Assembly (NCBI RefSeq): GCF_900496995.4 | Contig: NC_044009.1 | Span: 46,298,005-46,362,004 of the forward strand | Origin: Aquila chrysaetos chrysaetos | Lineage: Eukaryota > Chordata > Aves > Accipitriformes > Accipitridae | Direction of reading: 5' to 3' | Length of the DNA: 64,000 nt | Shown here: positions 39,401 through 47,665 of the stretch, in pieces | Position numbering within the stretch: the first letter of the stretch is position 1 | Layout of the letters: each line of letters begins with the position of its first letter | Made by a program: the position numbers and the translations under genes | The notes under the pieces: generated by a model | The model's database searches: none | Seen by the model: the letters and a program-made list of their open reading frames with translations, nothing else | Told to the model about the DNA's origin: nothing

Positions 39401-42400
39401 TTTAAGCAATCACTGAGGATTCATGTAAAACTACCTATTGAGTCCTGTCTTACAATGGTGCTCTCTGCTTGTGAATTCTTCAGTGTAGGTCCTCATCTTT
39501 TGTAGTTAGCCTTATCTTTGGGAAGTAGTTTTGATCACTAATAAATTAAATTTTCTAATGTTATAGGTGCTTCATTACCTTGCAGTTCAGAAACCAGCTG
39601 ACCTTGCAAGGCATCTGTTGCCTTGCATCATCCATGCAGCTGTACTCAAGGTAAAGGAAGAAGGTAAATAATGTTTAATAAATTATTAAGATATTTTAGG
39701 GTGAACACTGATGCAATAATTACAACTTCTTTCTTTTCCTCCTAATAGAAGCACTAGAAGATATCTCTTCAGTTAAGAAGATTATTAAGCAGATAATATC
39801 CCATTCCAGTAAAGTTCTACGATTCCCCAATCCAGAGGACAAGAAGTTGGAAGTAAGGCTTTTGTAGTGGCTGGGGCTGAAAACCTAATAGACTTTTACA
39901 CTGTTCATGGGAGTGCTAAAAGAACATCTTTTTGACTTTCACGTTTATTAAACTCCTGCAGGAAATCATTGCTCAGATTATGAGTGTGGAAGCTATCATC
40001 GCCAGGGCCAGGTCTCTGAAAGCAAAATTTGGGGTAGAGAAATGTGAAAATGAGGAGGAGAAAGAAGATCTACAAAGGTGATGTGATGTTTTTGGTTTTT
40101 TGTTCCCCCCCCCCCCCCCCCCCCCCCCCCCCTTCCCCTCCCTGCCCCTGGTGTTGTTTTGTTTTTCCTCTGATGCCCTTTTTTTGTAGTTTCAAAATTT
40201 AGGACAGATGGAAGTGGTGATAATACAGAAATAGTAAGGAATTGTATTTAGTAGCTATAAACATTAGGTATCCCTGTCCCTAGGCTACCTAGAGATGTTG
40301 TATGTGAGTACCCTAAATGCTCGTCTAAGTAACCATCTCTTTGAAAACATGTGATACAGGTTATTTGAATGGAATTTGTGGGGATTTAATTTATTTTTTT
40401 GTAATTTATTTTTTTGTGTACGTAAAAGGTATATTTGATGAACTTTGTTATAATAGAGGTAAAATTAAAAGGAGTAGGAATGTAGTACTTTCCATAACTA
40501 ATATGGAATGGAATACCCCTCCCAAAGTTACATTTTCTTATTCTAGTCTCCTTAGTAATTTGCAACATATTACTGAGGAACCGTATGAATGAAAAGGGAC
40601 AAACCATGTTTCATTGCTTCACTGCCTGCTGTCAGATTATTTACCTATTACTTAAGATGACTAATAAGTAACATTAAAAAAAATAAGAAGTTAACTTCTT
40701 GCTGCTGTGCTGATAGGGAGAGATGGTATTTTTGTAGTACATGTTGGGAATTCGGAGGAGTCATGTCTGACCAAAGCAATATCTTTATGCTCAAAAAAAT
40801 TGTCATGTTGTTACTACTTCTGGGTGGCTGACACCGTGAAGGCTTTTCATGTTGAATTTATACATCTGCATTAGGAGCCTGGGTTTCATTTATAGTTAAT
40901 TGAGAGAAGTAGTCCTTCCAGAAGCTGAATTGCAGCCTAGGTGTTAATTGGCCCTGCTGCTGGAGTTGCAACACAAACAGCTATGTAATTCTGCCTTTCC
41001 TGACCTTACGTGGGAGGCTGCAGTGCTCAGCTTAGTTTTGAGCTACGCTATCTGTGAAAGAACAGCTGCTTTTATTGGCATGAAAGAAAGAGCGACAAGG
41101 TAGGAGGGAACAACTGAAGGCTAAGGGGGTTTTAGTCTTTCGGGTAGAGGGAAAGGGATGAAAAGGTGATGATAGCATTTGAGTGGGATGCTGAGAAATG
41201 TCAGGGTTTTTCCTTTAAACTTTTAGAATGGAGAACTCTTGAGAGTGTTTGCCAGTTCTCGCTCTGTGCAAGTGATGCTAGGTGGAGACCTCCTCACTGG
41301 AAGCAACTCTGGTTTTAGATTAGCAAACTGGATACAGCTGAGAATTAAACATTCCTTTTCCTTTTCAATAATTTGTACCACCAGATTTGTAAACTGTCTC
41401 CTGGAGCAGCCGGAAGTGTCAGTTATTGGTGCAGGAAGAGGACCTGCTGGTAGCATTATTCACAAGCTGTTCGTGAATGCTCAGAGGGTAAGAGAGAGCT
41501 CTTGATTGCTTTGCAGCCACTTCTGATTTATGGAGTATGAAGCAACAACTTATCATATGATGCCAGTTTATTTTGTCTGCATATATGCATGTATTGTCAT
41601 AAATGTGCTTGAGGGGTTTTTTTGTGATGTTCAACATGATTTTGGCAATAACAACCTTGCAAGATGAGAGAAGAGTAAGTGACCTGGGATGTGAAACAAT
41701 TAAAACCATCTGGGTAGATAGAGGTGTCACTGATGTTTTATTTACTTCAATTGGTAACATTGGTAATGCTATTATGGCACAAATTTCTGCTTTATTGAAG
41801 TTACACAATGTATGCAACATCACAGCAAGAACATTAAAGTGTGTTGATTATTGCACATAGGAATGTAGAGAAACGTCATAATATTTAATATGTTAGAAGT
41901 AACGTTTTAGACTGAGGCTATACTTGGAATACTTGAGATTTCTTCTGTGGAAACTAGCGTGCTTAGGAAGAATTTCAGTTCTTTTCCAGTACAACTCTAC
42001 ATTCAGTTTACTTATTGCCAGTGTTGCATCTGTTTTCTGGAAACCCTTCCCCAGCCTATATTGGTATAAATGCTTCCTTTTTCTCTTAAGCAGTCTTTGT
42101 AGTAATTAGCCTTAAAGTATTGATTTCCAAACTTCTTGGACTGCAGTCGGCCTTCAGTTTCTGCTAGAATTACACCTGTTTGTAGCATCAAATATCTAAC
42201 TAAAATTTAACTGCAGTGGTAGTAACAAGGCAGCACAGTATTGCAGACGTCTTAAAGCCTAAAATCCCATTTGGAAATCATTGCTGTAAAAATGTTGTGA
42301 TTGGGTATTAAACACTTTTAAGGTATGGACGCTTTTATAATAATCTGTATTTTGCAACTCAGCATAAAAAGGACCATTCTGAAAACAGACCACGGTTATT

Positions 42401-44699
42401 CTGGGAAATGAAAATCAGAACATTTATTTTATCCTTCTAGTCTCTAGGGAAAATCTGGTTGCAAATCTCAATATGTCAACCAGCCTTTCTTACGGACTTC
42501 CTTGTAAAGCATAAGATTGTGCCCTGTAAGCGTATGCACTTGCCTTTTTAATATTGAGGCATTATGTTTTTAAAGCCGAGTAAGCATTTCTAGTGTTAAT
42601 GTTTGATAAAGATGTATGGGTATTTCTAGTTTTTTTTTTTTTTTTCTGTTGAAACATCAGTAACTAAAGCTAGGTAACAGATACTTCCTACTAGTAGCTG
42701 GTCACTGTTAATTAAGACTTCTTAGTGGGACAGGAGCTAACTTGCTACAAAAAACCCCTTGTGTTTAATCTACCATGAGTTATTTCAGTAGAGAGCTGTT
42801 TGGTAAATAGAAGTTGAATGACTTCCTTGTTCATTGCCTTTCAAATCTGGACTCCTCTTTATGAGTTGTATAAAATGCGTTGTTATATTCTCAAGTTTTC
42901 TCAGGAAAATTGTGATAGCAAATGCATGTTCTTGGAAGTCGAGTGCATGATGTCTCTTAAACCTACAATCTCCTCCTAACCTCTTGTAAGTCACCTCTGC
43001 CTTGCCTTTGTTTCTATCTTTCATCACTGGTTCTTTTTTCATCCCTTTCCAAGCTGACTGAATCTTCTGATGAGGTAACCAACTTTGTCCCTCGTTTCCC
43101 ACTCATCTTCCCTAGCTGCATAGAGTTGAACCTTTTGGTAGATATAGTACAGCAGCCTGGTTTAGTTTGTACTGTGTTCACATATTAAGCATAAAAACAA
43201 TTTTGTGTTTCCAGAATGGTTTTTCCTCATTCACAGACTTTATTTTTAGAGCCTAACAGGTAGTGAAAAGAGAGAGAAATCTTTAAAAAAAAACCCAAAC
43301 AAACAAATAAAACCCCCACAAAAAACCAAACCAACCAAAAAACATTTCTTCAAGTGTATATTAACATTTTCTGATGCTGAAATGTGTGGCCTTGCCTTTA
43401 TATTCTTCTCTGTTGTCGTCACTGTGTGTTTAATTGAACAGCCAGATGTTTTGGGGGGGTTAGGTAGACATGGACAGTACCTGAATGTTACAATCCTAGA
43501 TACCAGTATTTACTGAAACTACTCTGCTGAACTTTTTGGACGGAGATAAGAGGTTTGGGGAAGAACTGGGGTAACTGCGTGAAGAAGTGGAACACAGGGA
43601 ACATCCTCTGTTGGTTTCCTAGAACTGTTCTTAGGGGAACAAGCGCCACTTGTCCCTGGTGACTTCTCCTATGGCACAGGCTGCAGGTCCGAGCGGTGCT
43701 GGGTCCCCGCTCCTGGGGAGCGTGGCGGGGAGAGGGGTGGGAGCAGAGGTGCAGTGGGGCAGCTGAGAGGGGCCACGAGGGTCGTCCAGTGAGTTCTGCC
43801 TTGCCTCAGTGACATTGATAAGCTTGAGTTGTGTACAATTAAATTAGGACCCTCTAGGGTATTGGGGGATGTGTGTGTGTGTATATACATGTAATTAGGC
43901 AATGTTTATTGAGCCGATTGGAGCATGCCAGCTGTTCTGCCAGTATTCAGACTTCAGTGTTGCTGCTGACTAGCTCTGAGGCAATGAGCGTTGATGGAGA
44001 TTGCACAGCGTCTCGCTTGCTCTGCAGTGTCATTTCGGTGAGCCTCTCTCTGGCCGTGAAAAGCAGATATCAAAGTAGTATTTTGAGTTTGAAAAGGCAG
44101 GTGACTTTTTCGCAAGACCCCAGTAGTGGTGCTGGTTATTTTTAAAAGGAGGCTGGCTTGGCCTTGTGTAGCCACAGAGAGCTGAGGAGGGAGCCCTGCT
44201 TGAGAAGGGGGCGTTTCGTCTGGTCAAAACCTTCGCTTCACTGTCAGAAAATCAGGAGCTTGGGCTGAGCTTCACCATCACACATGAAGGTTCTTCCATT
44301 TGATTGTGCGCAGTTTATTTCTTGACATCCCATTAGTGTCTTGCTCTGTGTACACATAAAGCCTTTAGATGTGTTTACATTTCTAATCTTCCTCTTAAGT
44401 ATTTTCTGAATCCTGATGTTAAGAAACAGCTTGTAATTATACCTCTGCTCTTATTTAAGGTTTCTGCAGTGCCTCCACTTGAGGAAGAATTGAGATCGGT
44501 TTCATCAGAGGAGCGAAGACTCAACACGGGGACTGTTTCAGATTTCCCACCGCCCACGGGTCGCGAGGTGATTTTGCGTACAACTGTCCCCCGCCCCGCA
44601 ACTTACTCCAAACCGCTGCCCCAGCGCATGTACAGCGTGCTGACGAAGGAAGATTTTCGGCTTGCAGGTGCCTTTTCAGCAGATACAACGTTCTTCTGA
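21424..44699 (+). CDS. RAB3GAP1: Rab3 GTPase-activating protein catalytic subunit (complete, 24 coding exons)
   Basis: Catalytic subunit of the RAB3GAP1-RAB3GAP2 complex. It stimulates GTP hydrolysis by Rab3 proteins in regulated exocytosis, and the complex also acts as an exchange factor for Rab18 at the ER; human loss causes Warburg Micro syndrome (family knowledge). Coding exons: 21424-21441, 21525-21580, 22310-22385, 23692-23824, 24060-24138, 24814-24933, 25516-25681, 25854-25953, 28978-29059, 29891-29959, 30727-30800, 31532-31624, 33049-33218, 33561-33659, 34032-34204, 35236-35290, 35575-35943, 37052-37189, 38829-39056, 39567-39663, 39749-39852, 39962-40077, 41385-41487, 44460-44699. These total 2958 bases, 985 residues (human 981), with all junctions GT/AG and in phase and no internal stop. 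The protein starts MAADSEPESEVFEITDFTTA and ends AFSADTTFF. The arginine of ELSARMKIPS (about residue 731) lies where human catalytic Arg728 is expected. The divergence from human is concentrated around residues 420-445 and in the acidic exon 17. Confidence 0.98.
21525..21580 (+). CDS. RAB3GAP1: RAB3GAP1 coding exon 2
   Basis: Residues 7-25, PESEVFEITDFTTASEWE plus a split arginine codon. The preceding intron is only 83 bases. Confidence 0.97.
22310..22385 (+). CDS. RAB3GAP1: RAB3GAP1 coding exon 3
   Basis: Residues 25-50, FISKIEEVLNDWKLIG then ISSGKPLEK. Human has NSLGKPLEK at the end, so only a few substitutions. Confidence 0.97.
23692..23824 (+). CDS. RAB3GAP1: RAB3GAP1 coding exon 4
   Basis: Residues 51-95, GVYTTGVWEEKSDEISFADF and on to the variable KDGKEEPVE tail. 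Confidence 0.97.
24060..24138 (+). CDS. RAB3GAP1: RAB3GAP1 coding exon 5
   Basis: Residues 95-121, containing MQDLLCMNNDFPPRAHCLVR. Splits a tryptophan codon with exon 6. Confidence 0.97.
24814..24933 (+). CDS. RAB3GAP1: RAB3GAP1 coding exon 6
   Basis: Residues 121-161, YGLREFVVIAPAANNDAVL and on to SITLGNTG, nearly identical to human. Confidence 0.97.
25516..25681 (+). CDS. RAB3GAP1: RAB3GAP1 coding exon 7
   Basis: Residues 161-216, from QVPLFVQIHHKWRRMYVGEC to LSGLLDIFKSKI. Invariant relative to human over almost its whole length. Confidence 0.98.
25854..25953 (+). CDS. RAB3GAP1: RAB3GAP1 coding exon 8
   Basis: Residues 217-250, from GCPLTPLLPVSMAIRLTYVL to QQYFWPQQPP. Followed by the largest intron region, which holds the solo LTR. 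Confidence 0.97.
27427..27991 (-). mobile_element. Solo LTR, avian ERVL-type endogenous retrovirus
   Basis: A 565-base LTR recognised from its conserved ends and interior. In its own sense (minus strand) it begins TGTCCTGGTTTCAGCTGGGA and ends GGGTTAAACCATGACA, with a TATA-like TATAAA (plus positions about 27711-27717) and an ATTAAA signal. It is flanked by GAGCAG (27421-27426) and GAACAG (27992-27997), a near-perfect target duplication. No internal viral coding region is present, so it is a recombination remnant. It lies in intron 8 of RAB3GAP1, antisense to the gene. Divergence is moderate, so the insertion is fixed and not recent; its age cannot be measured here. Confidence 0.92.
28978..29059 (+). 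CDS. RAB3GAP1: RAB3GAP1 coding exon 9
   Basis: Residues 250-277, IDALVGGEVGGLEFGKLPFG then ACEDPI. Matches human exactly as remembered. Confidence 0.98.
29891..29959 (+). CDS. RAB3GAP1: RAB3GAP1 coding exon 10
   Basis: Residues 277-300, ELHLATTWPHLTEGIIVDN then DVY. Acceptor TTTCAG, donor GTAAGT. Confidence 0.98.
30727..30800 (+). CDS. RAB3GAP1: RAB3GAP1 coding exon 11
   Basis: Residues 300-325, DLDPIQAPQWSVRVRKADNP then QCLL. Preceded by a long T-rich pyrimidine tract. Confidence 0.97.
31467..31498. repeat. Perfect 16-bp tandem duplication
   Basis: Two copies of AGTTTACTGTTCAGTG, ending 33 bases before RAB3GAP1 exon 12, in the zone where branch points lie. Confidence 0.95.
31532..31624 (+). 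CDS. RAB3GAP1: RAB3GAP1 coding exon 12
   Basis: Residues 325-356, DFLTEFFKLCRRKESTDEIL then GRSAFEEEGK. Confidence 0.97.
33049..33218 (+). CDS. RAB3GAP1: RAB3GAP1 coding exon 13
   Basis: Residues 356-412, from VADITHALSKLTEPAPVPIH to ESPLNNEVLNTILL, including the basic AKKKIRKHRG stretch. Confidence 0.97.
33561..33659 (+). CDS. RAB3GAP1: RAB3GAP1 coding exon 14
   Basis: Residues 413-445. FLFPDA is conserved, then a variable linker (ADKLADGFESRTSTSAGN) that differs from mammals. Confidence 0.95.
34032..34204 (+). CDS. RAB3GAP1: RAB3GAP1 coding exon 15
   Basis: Residues 446-503, from NLFSQFKSAPSDSLTYKLAL to MRYRWENNYLIP, including the INFYHGGVKGVAHLWQEF segment. Confidence 0.97.
35236..35290 (+). 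CDS. RAB3GAP1: RAB3GAP1 coding exon 16
   Basis: Residues 503-521, LANGPPDLRCCLLHQKLQ. The smallest internal exon. Confidence 0.96.
35575..35943 (+). CDS. RAB3GAP1: RAB3GAP1 coding exon 17
   Basis: Residues 522-644. Begins MLNCCIERKKARDEGK, then a charged linker with the conserved SWSDSEEEFFECLSDTE motif, and ends GEPLYIPITQ. The exon's first codon is an internal methionine, not a gene start. The donor (GTTGGG) is weak. Confidence 0.97.
37052..37189 (+). CDS. RAB3GAP1: RAB3GAP1 coding exon 18
   Basis: Residues 645-690, from EPAPMTEDLLEEQSEVLAKL to ACLLSDMESFK. Phase 0 on both sides. Confidence 0.98.
38829..39056 (+). CDS. RAB3GAP1: RAB3GAP1 coding exon 19 (catalytic region)
   Basis: Residues 691-766, from AANPGCCLEDFVRWYSPRDY to RLFDDTREAEK. 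Contains ELSARMKIPSNMWVEAWE, the segment expected to hold the GAP arginine. Confidence 0.98.
39567..39663 (+). CDS. RAB3GAP1: RAB3GAP1 coding exon 20
   Basis: Residues 767-799, from VLHYLAVQKPADLARHLLPC to AAVLKVKEE. An upstream GTAAAG inside the exon is not used, because the family keeps VKEE. Confidence 0.97.
39749..39852 (+). CDS. RAB3GAP1: RAB3GAP1 coding exon 21
   Basis: Residues 799-833, containing VKKIIKQIISHSSKVLRFPN and PEDKKLE. The intron before it is 85 bases. Confidence 0.97.
39962..40077 (+). CDS. RAB3GAP1: RAB3GAP1 coding exon 22
   Basis: Residues 834-872, containing ARARSLKAKFGVEKCENEEE, an acidic helix. A C28 homopolymer begins 27 bases after the donor. Confidence 0.97.
40105..40132. 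repeat. C28 homopolymer
   Basis: 28 consecutive C bases in RAB3GAP1 intron 22, preceded by TTTTTTGTT and followed by a pyrimidine-rich stretch. Its true length is uncertain in any assembly. Confidence 0.9.
41385..41487 (+). CDS. RAB3GAP1: RAB3GAP1 coding exon 23
   Basis: Residues 872-906, from FVNCLLEQPEVSVIGAGRGP to IIHKLFVNAQR. Confidence 0.97.
44460..44699 (+). CDS. RAB3GAP1: RAB3GAP1 coding exon 24 (C-terminus)
   Basis: Residues 907-985 and TGA (44697-44699). Reads VSAVPPLEEEL and on to VLTKEDFRLAGAFSADTTFF. The acceptor at 44458-44459 keeps the human length; a second AG nine bases on would drop three residues. Confidence 0.97.
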   Translation, partial: VSAVPPLEEELRSVSSEERRLNTGTVSDFPPPTGREVILRTTVPRPATYSKPLPQRMYSVLTKEDFRLAGAFSADTTFF

Positions 44700-45755
44700 T
44701 GTAACCAGCTGTGTTACCTTGTGTGTCCTCACAAGTAACATGCTGTTCGTTTTCCTTCGGGGCAGTTAAGGTTAGCTTAACTAGTGACTGGCTTGTGGTG
44801 AGGAGACAATACGGTCATCGTTAGTGACGGAGGGTCGTGTTCCCAAGGACAGAGCTGAACTGGCAGCCGAGAAGGATGCCTGTAGCAACTCTTAACTTGG
44901 AGGTTTGGAATAGCTTCAGTAGGTTTAATCAGATCTTTGGGGAAGAAAGTTGAGCAATCTCCTCTCTGTCCAAAGGGAGTGTTTTGGTTTTTTTTTGGTT
45001 TTTTTTTTGCATTAGCTTGTTTAATAATGGACATGAATTGGCTGTATGGAAATATTTCATGTTGAAATTCATGCAGAATGTGCTGCTTTACAGTTCTTAA
45101 TCAGACTTTATCAAGTGACATTAGTCAAATTGATGTGCAAACATTAAGTAATTTGTACTGCTAATCATAAATATTGAGCCCAGTATTTTTTGGTTAATCA
45201 CCAAGTTGCAAATACTTTTAAAATATCCTTATTCTTATTTAAGGTATACAGTACATTCTAGTTCATGCTAAACTGTCCTAGCATCGCAGCGGTTGTCCAG
45301 AAAGATCTTGACTTGGAGACTTCTCCCAAACAGAAAGAAATAGATTTGGGGGTCTAACTGGACAGTAAGCCTGACTGATAGCCTGAAGTGGATCACTGAC
45401 AGTTTTGGGTACTTGATATCCTTTCCCTGCACCCAAGGGCCAAAGCTGTATGTGAATGACACGTACAGAGGTGTTCCACTGTCGGCAGCTTGCTGGCATT
45501 TGCAGAGACCCTTTGAGTGCATACTGTCTCTTTGAGCTGATACGATGGAACAATTCTACCCCCTGCTGTAAACTAAGCCCACCGGCTGTCACGCAGACAC
45601 TATGAGGTGTATGTGCCAATGTTGCTTTACGGTGATCTTTGTGTGTTTTAATGAGAATCAGCAGAAGATCAGCATTACTTTACACAATGAAATGTAAAAA
45701 CAGCTGCAATATTGTTGACATTACTCAATAAATCTGAACTTATTATTGACTTCTT
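44700..45755 (+). other. RAB3GAP1: RAB3GAP1 3' UTR
   Basis: Non-coding sequence from the stop codon to an AATAAA at 45727-45732, which is followed within 20 bases by TTATTG/T-rich sequence. The exact cleavage site is not determinable. Confidence 0.7.
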
Positions 45756-46284
45756 TGGGTACCAGCAGTGGCTTTGTCAAAACACTTTTTAAATGTCACC
45801 CTTCCATAATTTGTACTAGGAAGAGCATTGTTTATGACTCTGACTACATTAAGTATAGAAAGTTAAGTTCTGGCTCAAACAGTAGAGTCCTAGGTGTTAC
45901 CCTAAAACTTCTCTGAGGGGCTAGAGTGCTCCCCTCAGATAAAACTGTAGCAATGGGAAATTCATTTTTCAGGATCAAGAAAAATTAATTTTCTTCAGAG
46001 AAAATCTTATCACAGAATTTGTTCTCCAGGCTGTTTGTGTTTTACCAGGGGCACATTCCTCTGATAAAAGGGATGAGAAAGACAAGGACCAATTTAGCTG
46101 TTGTTCAACTGTCTAGCTGCTTTAAAAGAAATTGCACTAGGCTAATCACTGAATAAGCAGTCTTTAACTTAAGCTTCTTCCCCCTGATACTCTTGGTTTC
46201 CTCTTCTCCTGCCATGCTGTCTTCATGAAATTTTACATTAAAGTGTGGCCTCTTGTAAAGGCTGTATAAACTTGAAAATCCCTC

Positions 46285-46341
<57 letters not shown>

Positions 46342-46760
46342 GTTGTTATCAGGCTATTCTTACTTGGTCTTTTAAACTGCTGAAGAGATGATTTCCCTTA
46401 GTCATACTCGGAGAACACAAACATCGTGTAACACACTTCTTTCAGGCAGTTAGTTACCTAAAGGTGTCTTTGCTGGAAAAGTCCAGTTAGTTTCACTCTA
46501 AAGGAAATGGTGTGCTCACGACACTACCTTGTCTTAAATCTTTAACTGAGCAAAAGAATGTTTAAGACCTTAAGAATTTTTCTCAGAAGGATAACCCAGA
46601 AAGCATTTCAGCTCATTTTATCTAGATGTACTTGAAATTGCAGTCGTGTACTTTCAGAAAAAGAGGTGTAGTGTACAGATATACTCTATGAACATACTAC
46701 TGCCTTACAGCATTCAAAGGCGGGGGGGAGAGACAGATAAAGCATAAAAAAAAAAGAATA
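45756..46760. other. Convergent intergenic spacer, RAB3GAP1 to ZRANB3
   Basis: About 1 kb between two converging genes. It contains the (TTAC)n microsatellite and no recognisable gene. Confidence 0.6.
46284..46341. repeat. (TTAC)n / (ACTT)n microsatellite
   Basis: Fourteen perfect tetranucleotide units with no interruption, so probably polymorphic. Confidence 0.95.
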
Positions 46761-46769
46761 GCACCAGGA

Positions 46770-47566
46770 AAGAGAGAAACGTATTTATTTGAAGTAACGA
46801 TAAAGAAAGCCACATCATAAACAGCCCAAACCAACCAGCATCTCTACAGCCCTGTTAAGGAGAATGCAACTGTAGCATTTCCCAGAACCTACCTTTGGTG
46901 AGATAATGAGTAATAGTTACTGTTCCTTTCATGAATAAGTTTTTAATACAAGCTGGTTTAAGTAAAACACAATTTCAATAGACATTGATTCTAAATGCCA
47001 AAGTCCTGTAAGTTAGGCCCAGTGCCAACAGTAGGCCTTTCATGGCTGATCAGAACAGTGTAAGACAGTTTTAGAAGAGACAAACCACGCACTTGTGCTA
47101 TTTTTGTCATAACAAGTATCAGAGCCTGTGTTTTCTCCAGCAATTTTGATATGTGAACAAAGAGAAGAATTCAAACTAAGAAATCTTCTTGGTCCATAAT
47201 GTCCCCACTACAGCTGAACCCTGTAAGACCAACAGAAGCTGCAACAGAACTTCCTCAAATTCTTGCAGCTGTAACGACTCACTAATAGGGCAATAGTAAT
47301 GCTTCAAAATTGCATTAAGGTTACACACAGGAATTTAGCTTTAAACCACAGGGTCACAAAAATACAACCATGATCGAGTACCTTGGATGCGCTCACCCAA
47401 GGCTCTCTGAAAATTAAGTGTTATAAATGATTTCTTGGTTTTAATTCTGTATTTTCTTCCCTCTACCAACAGCCCGATAGACTACAAGGATTTTTTTAAA
47501 ATCAGGGCACGAGGAGAACTATGTACTGGTTCCCGAGTTACAGTGTAACTGAATATATTTCGCATT
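46770..47566 (-). other. ZRANB3: ZRANB3 3' UTR
   Basis: Runs from the stop codon to a minus-strand AATAAA at 46784-46789. AT-rich, no coding signal. Confidence 0.65.
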
Positions 47567-47665
47567 TTACATTTTCACAAGAAATTTTGTGATATCACAG
47601 CCGTACTTTGTAGCTAAAGAACGTCTCTTCATCTGGCTTCTTTCCTGCGCCTGTTTTGCAGTTCT
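47567..47665 (-). CDS. ZRANB3: ZRANB3 last coding exon (APIM)
   Basis: Encodes [20 protein letters not shown], then [12 protein letters not shown] and TAA (47567-47569). KFLVK fits the APIM PCNA-binding consensus. Confidence 0.97.
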   Translation of the reverse strand, partial: RTAKQAQERSQMKRRSLATKYGCDITKFLVKM

